DNA of 64,000 nucleotides from JARRKC01 sp963723965. GTDB taxonomy: Bacteria > Acidobacteriota > UBA6911 > RPQK01 > JAPXNP01. Positions 1 to 7,840 of this stretch are shown one piece after another. The DNA is taken from assembly GCA_963723965.1 (NCBI GenBank), contig CAVRSV010000001.1, positions 496,001-560,000 on the forward strand, read 5' to 3'. The notes beneath the pieces were generated by a model, which had not been told where the DNA came from, ran no database searches, and worked only from the letters and a program-made list of their open reading frames with translations. Each line of letters starts with the position of its first letter. Positions within the stretch are counted from its first letter, which is position 1. A program made the position numbers and the translations under genes.

Positions 1-55
1 GGCGGAAAAGTACACGGGTGGGCGGTAGACACCGAACGTATCCACTGAAGGTGAA

Positions 56-1753
56 ATGGACGAGAAAGCCATGAGAAAACTGGCAGTCTTGATTTGCATA
101 GCAGTTGCATCGGCGGGCGTGACTCTGGCCCAGGTCAAATTCACTGACGTGACCACGGCGGCTGGCATTCGTTTCCAGCAGAACAACGGCGCCTTCGGAA
201 AGAAGTACCTCCCCGAGACCATGGGCTCGGGAGCGGCCTTCCTCGACTACAACGGCGACGGTTGGCTCGACATCTTTCTGGCGAACGGAACGAACTGGCC
301 GGACGGCAAGAAGAAGGGGCCCAGCTATCCCGCGCTCTATCGCAACAACAAGAACGGGACCTTTACGGACGTGACGCGACAGGCCGGTCTGGCGGTGGAG
401 TTCTACGGCGTCGGGGTTACGGCCGCAGACTACGACAACGACGGTGATTGTGATCTGTTCGTCTCCTCCCTCGGTCCGGACAAGCTCTTCCAGAACCAGG
501 GGAATGGCACGTTCAAGGAGATCTCGAAGAGTGCCGGCATCAGTCAGGAGCCTGCTTTCGGTACGAGTGCGGCTTTCCTGGACTATGACCGCGACGGTCT
601 CCTGGATCTGTTCGTCGCGAACTACGTGCGCTGGAGCCGCGAGACGGACATCTTCTGCAGTCTGGACGGCGAGAAGAAGTCGTACTGCACACCACAGGCC
701 TATCATGGCGCCTCGCCGCGGCTGTACCACAACAAGGGCGACGGGACCTTCGAGGACGTCACCAAGAAGTCGGGCCTGTTCGATGAGACCAACAAGGGAC
801 TCGGTGTGCTGGTCTTTGACTACAACAACGACGGCTGGCCCGACATCATGATGGCCAACGACACCCAGCCGAACAAGTTGTGGCAGAACATGGGCAACGG
901 GACCTTTCAGGATGTGGGCGTGATTGCCGGAATCGCCTTCAGTGAAGACGGTGTGGCGCGCGGGGCCATGGGAATCGATGCCGCAGATTATGACCGATCC
1001 GGATATCAGAGCGTCATCATCGGCAACTTCTCGAACGAGATGATCTCTCTCTACCACAACGAGAAGAACGGATTCTTCATCGATGATGCGCCCACTTCGA
1101 CGGTCGGTCCGGACAGCCTGCTGTCCCTGACTTTCGGTTGCTTCTTCTTCGACTTCAACTTGGACGGTTACCTGGACATCTATGCGGCCAACGGACATGT
1201 CGAGAACACGATCAACGAAGTGCAGAAGAAGGTGACCTATCAGCAGCCCGCCCAGCTGTTCGAGAACATAGACGGCCGCCAGTTCAAGGAAGTGGCCAAG
1301 GATATGGGCGCGGATTTCGTGACGCCGCGGGTGGCACGGGCTGCGGCTTACGGCGACTTCGACAATGACGGCGACCTCGATATCCTGCTGACGACGTGCG
1401 GCGGACCGGCCAAGCTTTTCCGCAACGACGGAGGCAACAGCAACAACTGGGTGGCCTTCGACCTGCAAGGGGTCAAGAGCAACCGCGATGCCATCGGCGC
1501 CCTTGTCAGGGTCAAGTCCGGAGGATCGGTGCAGAGCGCGGAGGTCAAGACCGGCGGCAGCTACTGCAGTCAGTCCCAGCTGCGGATGACCTTCGGTCTG
1601 GGCAAGGTCCAGAAGGTCGATTCCGTCGAGATCCTGTGGCCGTCGGGAGAGAAGCAGGTCCTGAACGCGGTCCCGATCAACCGGATTATGCGCGTTGTGG
1701 AGGCGCAGGGTATCGAGGGGACGGTCGCCGGTACCCACGCCGCGGCCCGCTGA
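56..1753 (+). CDS. CRTAC1 family exported protein (FG-GAP/VCBS repeats + ASPIC/UnbV)
   Basis: 565-aa protein with an N-terminal hydrophobic segment (about residues 6-25, ending in an Ala-x-Ala-like region before AQVKF), so it is probably exported. Seven or more FG-GAP/VCBS repeats carry acidic loops of the type DYNGDGWLD, DYDNDGDCD, DYDRDGLLD, DYNNDGWPD, DFNLDGYLD and DFDNDGDLD; these fold as an integrin-like beta-propeller and typically bind calcium. The C-terminal 90 residues (from NNWVAFDL, with KSNRDAIGA and ILWPSGEKQ) are the ASPIC/UnbV domain. An AAGGTG ribosome-binding site sits just before the ATG at 56; a second in-frame ATG at 71 would also give a good signal peptide. It converges on the ketosynthase operon with only 21 bases between the stop codons. 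It is a paralogue of the four CRTAC1 proteins on the opposite strand. Substrate and function are unknown. Confidence 0.9.
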   Translation: MDEKAMRKLAVLICIAVASAGVTLAQVKFTDVTTAAGIRFQQNNGAFGKKYLPETMGSGAAFLDYNGDGWLDIFLANGTNWPDGKKKGPSYPALYRNNKNGTFTDVTRQAGLAVEFYGVGVTAADYDNDGDCDLFVSSLGPDKLFQNQGNGTFKEISKSAGISQEPAFGTSAAFLDYDRDGLLDLFVANYVRWSRETDIFCSLDGEKKSYCTPQAYHGASPRLYHNKGDGTFEDVTKKSGLFDETNKGLGVLVFDYNNDGWPDIMMANDTQPNKLWQNMGNGTFQDVGVIAGIAFSEDGVARGAMGIDAADYDRSGYQSVIIGNFSNEMISLYHNEKNGFFIDDAPTSTVGPDSLLSLTFGCFFFDFNLDGYLDIYAANGHVENTINEVQKKVTYQQPAQLFENIDGRQFKEVAKDMGADFVTPRVARAAAYGDFDNDGDLDILLTTCGGPAKLFRNDGGNSNNWVAFDLQGVKSNRDAIGALVRVKSGGSVQSAEVKTGGSYCSQSQLRMTFGLGKVQKVDSVEILWPSGEKQVLNAVPINRIMRVVEAQGIEGTVAGTHAAAR

Positions 1754-1774
1754 GGGGGCCGCGGTCGAACCTGC

Positions 1775-2983
1775 CTAGCGCAGGACGAGAGCGGCGTTGC
1801 TGCCTTCACAGCTGAAGGCGGTGACGAGGACGAAGCGGCCGGCGAGGGGCTGCGCTTCACCCCGGAGACGCAAGTTCCGTGGCGCCTCGTCGACTCCCGC
1901 GGTGGGAGGGACCTGGCCGCTTCGCAGCGACTCCAGAGCGGCGGCGACTCCGATGGCACCTCCCGCTCCCAAGGTCTCACCGCAGGCGGCCTTGGGGCAG
2001 GTTACGGGGATCTCACCCAGGCGGTTCCCGAAGACCCGGCGCAGAGCCTCTGCTTCCATGAAGTCTCCGCCCCGGCTGCCGCTGGCGCTGGAAACGATGC
2101 CCCCGATCTGCTCGGGAGAGACGTCCGCCGCTTGAAGCGCGGCCCGGATGGCTCTTTCAGCTCCCTCGGAGTCGAGAGAGAAGCTGTCGATCCGATGGGC
2201 GTCATGAGCCCAGCCGGCCCCCGCCACTTCCCCCAGGGGAACGGCACCCCGCTCGGCTGCCGAGGACGCCAGCTCCAGCGCGAACAAGGCCGAACCTTCG
2301 CCCAGAACGACGCCATCCCGCTGTTCCAGAAACGGCAGGGCCCGGTAGTTCTTGGACAGCAGTCCGTTCTTGCGGAAGCCGAGATAAGACTCCTCTGCAA
2401 TCTCCTCGACGCCTCCGGCCAGAAGCATTCGTGCCCGGCCAAACCGGAGAAAGTCGACCGCATACAGGATCGAGACGAGACTGGAGGCGAGTCCCGCCGA
2501 GATCGTGGAGTTCACCCCGCGCAGCTTGTGCCGGATTGCGGCCTGGCCGGCAGGGGAATTGATGACGGTGTTGGGGAATGCCATCGGGTTGACGTATTTG
2601 ACGCCGTCCTGCAGGCCGCTCCAGTCGAAAGAAGCGATACTGTGGACGCTGCCGAACATGGTGCCGCAAACCATCCCGAGTTCGGGATCGCCCTCGTCGG
2701 AGTCCGACGGGACGCGTCCGACCGCCTCGAGGCAAAGCTGTGCCGCCACGGCCAGCAGACGCGCGCTGCGATCCAGGACACGGATACCCTTCGGACCCAG
2801 CCAGCGCTGCGGTGTGAATTCGGGAACCTCGCAGGTGACGACCTCCATCGTGCCGTCGAGTTCGATCACGCCGCTGTGTCCCGTGCCGACACGGCCTTCG
2901 AAAAGGGCTGAAGAGAACTCGTCCAATCCGGCCCCGATCGAAGTGATCAGTCCGGCACCGGTGATGACGACTGGTTCGCTCAC
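1775..2983 (-). CDS. Ketosynthase-fold protein lacking the catalytic triad (chain-length-factor-like)
   Basis: About 402 aa with the thiolase-fold layout of beta-ketoacyl-ACP synthases (N-terminal VVITGAGLITSIG; the MLLAGG motif after the active-site region; C-terminal FSCEGSNAALVL). Aligned by eye to the neighbour at 2980-4197, the nucleophile Cys is Ser (TISAG against TACAAG), the first His is Ala (SSASGS against SAHGTG) and the second His is Glu (CGET against IGHT); only the Lys of that last motif is kept. Loss of all three is typical of chain length factors (KS-beta), which pair with an active KS and set chain length. It is last in the operon. GTG at 2983 gives a GTGA overlap with the upstream stop and is preferred over GTG at 2992, which has no spacing from a ribosome-binding site. 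Partner and product are inferred. Confidence 0.85.
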   Translation of the reverse strand: MSEPVVITGAGLITSIGAGLDEFSSALFEGRVGTGHSGVIELDGTMEVVTCEVPEFTPQRWLGPKGIRVLDRSARLLAVAAQLCLEAVGRVPSDSDEGDPELGMVCGTMFGSVHSIASFDWSGLQDGVKYVNPMAFPNTVINSPAGQAAIRHKLRGVNSTISAGLASSLVSILYAVDFLRFGRARMLLAGGVEEIAEESYLGFRKNGLLSKNYRALPFLEQRDGVVLGEGSALFALELASSAAERGAVPLGEVAGAGWAHDAHRIDSFSLDSEGAERAIRAALQAADVSPEQIGGIVSSASGSRGGDFMEAEALRRVFGNRLGEIPVTCPKAACGETLGAGGAIGVAAALESLRSGQVPPTAGVDEAPRNLRLRGEAQPLAGRFVLVTAFSCEGSNAALVLR

Positions 2984-4197
2984 TGGTCCCACCTCGCCAG
3001 GCAGAGGGCGGCATTGTTTCCGCCGAAGGCATATGCATTATTGAGGGCGATCCGGGGATCTGTCCGACGGGCCTGATTCGGAACGTAATCCAGATCGCAC
3101 TCGGGATCGGGCTCTTCGTAGTTGATCGTCGGGGGAATGACCCCGCTGCGCAGGGCCAGAGCGCAGCAGGCCGCCTCGATGGCACTGGCGGCTCCCATGG
3201 TGTGCCCGATCATCGACTTGATCGAGCTGATCGGGATCCGGTCCGCCAGACTCCCAAACAGTCGCCGGGTGGCCAGTGATTCCACGCGATCGTTGGTCGG
3301 CGTGCCGGTGCCGTGCGCGCTGATGTAGTCCACCTGTTCCGGCTGCACCCGGCTCTCCTGAAGGGCTGCCGCCATGGCACGCATGGCACCGTCTCCCTCG
3401 GGATGGGCGGCTGTCATGTGGTGCGAGTCGCAGCTGACACCGTAGCCGAGGATCTCGGCATAGACGGCGGCGCCCCGCTCGAGAGCCGAATCCAGCGGTT
3501 CGAGGACGAGCACGGCTGCACCCTCCCCCGGCACCATCCCCTTGCGGTTCTTGTCGAAAGGCTGACAGCGCTCGGGCGCGATGGCCCCCAGGCGGGCAAA
3601 GCCCATGTAAGTGATCCGCGAGAAGGCATCGGCACCGCCGGCCAGCATCAGGTCGGTCCTGCCGCTGCGCAGCAGATCGAAAGCATAGCCGATGGCATAG
3701 TTGCCCGCCGCGCAGGCGGTCGGGATCATGAGGGCCGGCCCCTTGAATCCGAATTCGATGGCCAGATTGCCGGGGATCACGTGGCAGGGGTAGCGAGCGA
3801 AGATGTCACCGGGAATGGCATCGAAGCCGCCCGACTTGCGGGCGTCGTTGTATTGCTCGACGTAAAGCGGTTCCCCCGAGGTCGTTCCCATGGAAACGCC
3901 CACGCGGGTCGAATCGACCCGATCCGGATCGATGCCGGCATCGTCGAGTGCCAGGTAGGCCGCAGCCACCGCCATCTGTGAGGCCCGTCCGAGCTGCTCG
4001 GGCTTCTGGCGGCGAACGTGAGCGGCCGGATCGAATCCCTTGACTTCTGCTCCGAGACTGACGGGGAACGCGCTGGTGTCGAAGGAACACACCGGGGCAA
4101 TTCCGCTGACCCCCGAAGTCACAGCATCCCAGAACACATCCTTGCCCAACCCCACCGGGGTGACCAGACCCAGGCCTGTGACAACGATTCTTCGCAT
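2980..4197 (-). CDS. Beta-ketoacyl-ACP synthase II-like (FabF/KS-alpha)
   Basis: 405 aa, normal length for FabF. It starts MRRIVVTGLGLVTPVG and carries the complete Cys-His-His triad: C162 in PTACAAGN, H295 in SAHGTGTPTND and H332 in SMIGHTMGA, with the Lys at 327. It should catalyse decarboxylative condensation of malonyl-ACP with an acyl-ACP in the cytoplasm. The acyl carrier protein lies 55 bases upstream and the triad-less ketosynthase homologue overlaps its 3' end, so KS, CLF-like subunit and ACP form a minimal type II set. It may be a specialised paralogue rather than the housekeeping FabF, because no other fatty-acid genes are nearby and the rest of the operon encodes exported FG-GAP proteins. 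Confidence 0.92.
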   Translation of the reverse strand: MRRIVVTGLGLVTPVGLGKDVFWDAVTSGVSGIAPVCSFDTSAFPVSLGAEVKGFDPAAHVRRQKPEQLGRASQMAVAAAYLALDDAGIDPDRVDSTRVGVSMGTTSGEPLYVEQYNDARKSGGFDAIPGDIFARYPCHVIPGNLAIEFGFKGPALMIPTACAAGNYAIGYAFDLLRSGRTDLMLAGGADAFSRITYMGFARLGAIAPERCQPFDKNRKGMVPGEGAAVLVLEPLDSALERGAAVYAEILGYGVSCDSHHMTAAHPEGDGAMRAMAAALQESRVQPEQVDYISAHGTGTPTNDRVESLATRRLFGSLADRIPISSIKSMIGHTMGAASAIEAACCALALRSGVIPPTINYEEPDPECDLDYVPNQARRTDPRIALNNAYAFGGNNAALCLARWDQ

Positions 4198-4252
4198 GGC
4201 ATCACCTCTCGCCGAAGCGGGGACCGGAGTCCCGGCCTCGGCTCCCGGGACA

Positions 4253-4519
4253 TTACTGGGAGGAGGCCGCCGGGAGGTGCTTCATGACCACATCGACCGC
4301 CTGCTCCACATTCTTGATCTGGCGAAACTCCTCTTCCGGAATGTCGATCTTGTACTCCTTGTCCAAAGCGACCATCAACTCGATGGCCATCAGCGAGTCC
4401 ACCCCCAGTTCATCGATGAAGCTGGCCGTATCACTGACTTCGGCAGGATCCATTTCGGTCAATTCCGCCACACGCTTTCTCACTTCTTCTTTGACTTGTT
4501 CGGCTGTGATTGCTGACAT
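4253..4519 (-). CDS. Acyl carrier protein
   Basis: 88-aa acidic helical protein with the phosphopantetheine attachment motif LGVDSLMAIEL; the modified Ser is at about residue 42. The N-terminal helix and the EVRKRVAELTEMDP region match ACP. It carries acyl intermediates for the ketosynthases encoded immediately downstream (55-base gap). The gene follows the large TPR/UnbV protein by 35 bases, and a good AGGAGAG ribosome-binding site precedes the ATG (visible as ctctcct on the plus strand near 4522-4528). The short C-terminal tail (HLPAASSQ) is unremarkable. Whether it serves central lipid synthesis or a dedicated pathway cannot be told from sequence; the operon favours a dedicated pathway. 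Confidence 0.93.
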   Translation of the reverse strand: MSAITAEQVKEEVRKRVAELTEMDPAEVSDTASFIDELGVDSLMAIELMVALDKEYKIDIPEEEFRQIKNVEQAVDVVMKHLPAASSQ

Positions 4520-4554
4520 TATCCTCTCCTCACTATAAGCATCCTGACGCTGGG

Positions 4555-7500
4555 TTACCTTGTGCCTCGAACGGCCGCGGGCCGAAGCCCGTGCTCCTCG
4601 ACCAGCGATCGCAGCAGTCGGAGCGCGGGCCGGGTGTTGTAGGTCTCCTGGTACTTCCGGTGGGCGTCGTCACGCGGGTAATGTTCGTTCGACCCATAGG
4701 GATAGCCGGACATCCCGTGGAAGGGCAGCGGCTCCACGGTCTGCGAATAGGCCGTGTTGAGGTCTCCGTCCTTGGCCCAGCCGTCCACGAAGAGCAGGAA
4801 TTCGCGGACCCAACCCTTCTCGATCGGCGGCAGGGATCGACTCGGAAAGAGCAGACGCAATTCGTCGCCCGAACCCATGATGACGAATTCGTCGTCGATT
4901 TTGGAAAGCAGCGGACCGACCTCACCATAGCGGGTATACAGGCCGTCGGTCGGGTTCCACATCGAGGTGGGCATCCAGTCCGCGTACTCGAAGCGTTCCG
5001 GCTGGGTCCGGTCAGGGGAAATGACCGGAGTCGAGAAACCCCGAAAATTCAGCCGGGCCTCGCCCATGGAGACCTCGGCCGTCGAAACCCGAGGACGCCC
5101 GACGTTCTCGCTGAGGAAGACCTGATCCCAGTACACGCACAAGCTGGTGACGATGCGAACCTCGCGGGAGGCTGACAGGAACTTGCCTGTCAGGTCGACG
5201 ACGATGGTTTTGGGCTTGCCCGCGGGCACTCCCATATCTTCGACGACCGTTTGCCACTCGCCCCTGGCGTTCCTGACCTGCAGATAGGGCATGACGAACC
5301 CCGCGGTCCGGTCCTGCGAGACGCGGCGGATGGTGCTTCCATCCGCCCAGTCCACCCAGCCGCTGAGTACCAGGATGGCCCGGTTGTCCGGGGCCGCCCT
5401 CGGCCCAAAATCCATGACCAGGCTGTGCGGTTTCGCGATTCCGACCATGTCCCGCTGAAAATCCGTCGGATAGACGCGGTCGCGCGCGAGCAGGGCGGGC
5501 CGCACATCGTTCCCGTGATCGTCCGACGCGCGGATCGGATACTGTCGGTCGCGTACACCAAACAGCCGGAACTCAGGGTAAGGCGGGGATTTGAACTTGT
5601 CATTGGTGAACAACGCGGTGTCCGCCGGGTGATCGATGGCGATCAATTTGATCTGATCGAGATAGCTGACCTCGCGCAGTTCCTCCGTAACCCGGACTTC
5701 GTAGTCACCGTTCTGGTCGGCCCGAAGCGCCCCGGGCGGGATCTGGATGTATTCGTCGTGGTCCACCGGAAAGTAGACGCCGTCGCCGGCCGCGGCCCCC
5801 AGCGGCGCGACTCCCAGGACGTCGGTGATGAACTGAAACTCCTGCCCGTTCCAGGTAAAGATCATGGGACAGGATCCGGACAGGCGCTGCTGTTCCTTGT
5901 ACGTGATCAGCTTGCCGGTGGGCTGCTCCGGCTCATTCTGGATCAGGCCGTTGGGCCAGGTGATCCGGACGGTATCGACCGAGTCGAAGGTGCCGAGACC
6001 GATGTGCAGGGGCGTGCCGTCGTAGATGCGCTTCTGATAGAGGCTGTCTGCCTTGATTTCTACCTCGGCTCCCGGGGCCAGGCGAGCGTTCCGAACCCCT
6101 ACCAGGGCGATGTCCAGCCAGGCACCGGCGGACTTGCCCTCGTTCTCGAGGATGCGGAGTGATCCATCCCCGTCCAGGGCCACCAGATCGACGCGGCCGT
6201 CCGAATCGAGGTCGCCGGCGGCCAGCTGTTTCGCCTCGGCCAGCGAATCCAGGCGGGCAGCCTCCACGAACCGGCCCTGGCCGTCATTGCGCAGGACGCG
6301 GGTGCCGTCGACGATGTCGAGATAGCCGCGGTTGGCCAGGTCCGTGAGTACGACCGGGTGCTTCGCTTCCAGCTTCGGCCCGGCTTCCAGCCGGCCGGAA
6401 CGGTTCCAGTAGATGTGGATCGAACCGCCCGAAATGCCCAGCAGATCGGTCCAGCCGTCATTGTCCAGGTCAAAGGCCCGGACTCCGACCGTCCCCGCTT
6501 CCAGCGCCGGCAGTTCGGTGGCTTCGAAGTTTCCGGCCAGACGATCGCGGTAGAGCACGGCGGCTCGATTCGCGTAAGTGACGACCAGATCCGTCCCGTT
6601 CGTGTCCTTGATCAGGTCCAGGCTCGTCCCGGCCACCGCAGGACCATCGACGAAGGGAAACAGGCCGGTTTGATCGCTGAAACCCGAGTCACCGTCGTTA
6701 CGGATCAGGGCGGACTTCGGTCCCAGCAGAAACAGATCCAGGTCCGAGTCGTGGTCGAAGTCCATCCAGAGGGCCGCGGAATAGTTGCCCGCCGGCGCGG
6801 GGATCTCAACGGTCTCGAAGCCGTCGGCCCCGGCATGCCTCAAAACGACGTTCCCCTCCTGCACGATGCAGAAGTCGACTTTTCCGTCATTGTCGAAATC
6901 TCCGGCGGCCACCGCTTGGATCTTTCCCGTCTCCACGCGAAAGACGAGACGCGAGGCAGTTCCGGATCTCGGGATCAGCTGCAATTCCTGGTCGGACCAG
7001 GCCGACAGGTCGGAGGCGTCGCCCGATTCGGCGGGGACGAGCTGGACTCCCAGCGGATTGCCGGCCAGGTGGAGAGAGGTGGAGGAGGGCCGAAAGGAGA
7101 TGCTGTCGGCGAATTCACCGGTCGCCAGTTCGGGTGCAGGCAGGGGGTCGATGTCGTCGAGGATTTCCGAGTAATAGCTCCAGTCGAGATCCTCCGGGAT
7201 CGCGCCGGATGCCTGCTTCTTCTTGTTCTCCTGGAACTGCTTGAAGGCCCCATCGGCTTCGGCGGTTCGGCCCATCGCCCGGTAGGCGTTATAGATCTGA
7301 AAGTAGGGGCCCGCCAGATTCGGATCCAGTGCCGCCGCCCTTTCGAAGCGTGCGAGCGCTCCCGCCGAATCGCCCTGGATCTTGAGGATCACTCCCAGGT
7401 TGTACTGGGAAATCGGTTCGTCGGGTACGAGCCGAACCATCTCCTCGAACTCCGCCCGGGCCTTGTCGTACTCGGCGGCCTTCTTGTAGACGATCCCGAG

Positions 7501-7830
7501 ATTGAACCAGGTGTGCGGGATCCGGGGATCCTCCTTTTGGGCGGCCAGGAGTTCCTGGACACCCTCGTCGGTCTTTCCGGCCCGCAGCAGCGCCAATCCG
7601 TAGTTGATCTTTTCCCGCGCCGAATCCGGAGCCAGTTCGAGCGCCTTCTTGAACATGTCGACGGCCTGGTACTGGGTAGTGGGATTCTCGTAGAAGGCCT
7701 TCCCCAGATTCCGATAGTGCCAGAGCTCGTCCTTTGGGTCGCCGGCCGCCATCCCCAGGGCGGACACACCGGCAATGAGCAACGCTGCGGCTGCAAGTCC
7801 AAGCTGTCTCTTGCTCATGTCGAACCCCAT
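4555..7830 (-). CDS. Exported TPR / FG-GAP / ASPIC-UnbV protein with a large unknown C-terminal domain
   Basis: 1091 aa. An N-terminal hydrophobic segment (residues 10-28) suggests export. Residues about 35-205 are TPR repeats (e.g. PHTWFNLGIVYKKAAEYDKA, PISQYNLGVILKIQGDSAGA). Residues about 300-560 carry FG-GAP loops (DFDNDGKVD, DFDHDSDLD, DLDNDGWTD, DLDSDGRVD). An ASPIC/UnbV domain lies at about 567-645 (ending VRITWPNGLIQNE). The last 440 residues, from GSCPMIFTWNGQEF onward, match nothing I recognise; they look beta-rich with many conserved-looking Trp and Tyr residues. The gene follows the upstream CRTAC1 gene by 10 bases. Starts at 7830 and 7818 (MSKRQ) are both possible; 7818 has better spacing from a GGGG ribosome-binding site. 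It probably acts outside the cytoplasmic membrane; its role is unknown. Confidence 0.85.
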   Translation of the reverse strand: MGFDMSKRQLGLAAAALLIAGVSALGMAAGDPKDELWHYRNLGKAFYENPTTQYQAVDMFKKALELAPDSAREKINYGLALLRAGKTDEGVQELLAAQKEDPRIPHTWFNLGIVYKKAAEYDKARAEFEEMVRLVPDEPISQYNLGVILKIQGDSAGALARFERAAALDPNLAGPYFQIYNAYRAMGRTAEADGAFKQFQENKKKQASGAIPEDLDWSYYSEILDDIDPLPAPELATGEFADSISFRPSSTSLHLAGNPLGVQLVPAESGDASDLSAWSDQELQLIPRSGTASRLVFRVETGKIQAVAAGDFDNDGKVDFCIVQEGNVVLRHAGADGFETVEIPAPAGNYSAALWMDFDHDSDLDLFLLGPKSALIRNDGDSGFSDQTGLFPFVDGPAVAGTSLDLIKDTNGTDLVVTYANRAAVLYRDRLAGNFEATELPALEAGTVGVRAFDLDNDGWTDLLGISGGSIHIYWNRSGRLEAGPKLEAKHPVVLTDLANRGYLDIVDGTRVLRNDGQGRFVEAARLDSLAEAKQLAAGDLDSDGRVDLVALDGDGSLRILENEGKSAGAWLDIALVGVRNARLAPGAEVEIKADSLYQKRIYDGTPLHIGLGTFDSVDTVRITWPNGLIQNEPEQPTGKLITYKEQQRLSGSCPMIFTWNGQEFQFITDVLGVAPLGAAAGDGVYFPVDHDEYIQIPPGALRADQNGDYEVRVTEELREVSYLDQIKLIAIDHPADTALFTNDKFKSPPYPEFRLFGVRDRQYPIRASDDHGNDVRPALLARDRVYPTDFQRDMVGIAKPHSLVMDFGPRAAPDNRAILVLSGWVDWADGSTIRRVSQDRTAGFVMPYLQVRNARGEWQTVVEDMGVPAGKPKTIVVDLTGKFLSASREVRIVTSLCVYWDQVFLSENVGRPRVSTAEVSMGEARLNFRGFSTPVISPDRTQPERFEYADWMPTSMWNPTDGLYTRYGEVGPLLSKIDDEFVIMGSGDELRLLFPSRSLPPIEKGWVREFLLFVDGWAKDGDLNTAYSQTVEPLPFHGMSGYPYGSNEHYPRDDAHRKYQETYNTRPALRLLRSLVEEHGLRPAAVRGTR

Positions 7831-7840
7831 GCCTTTCCGT

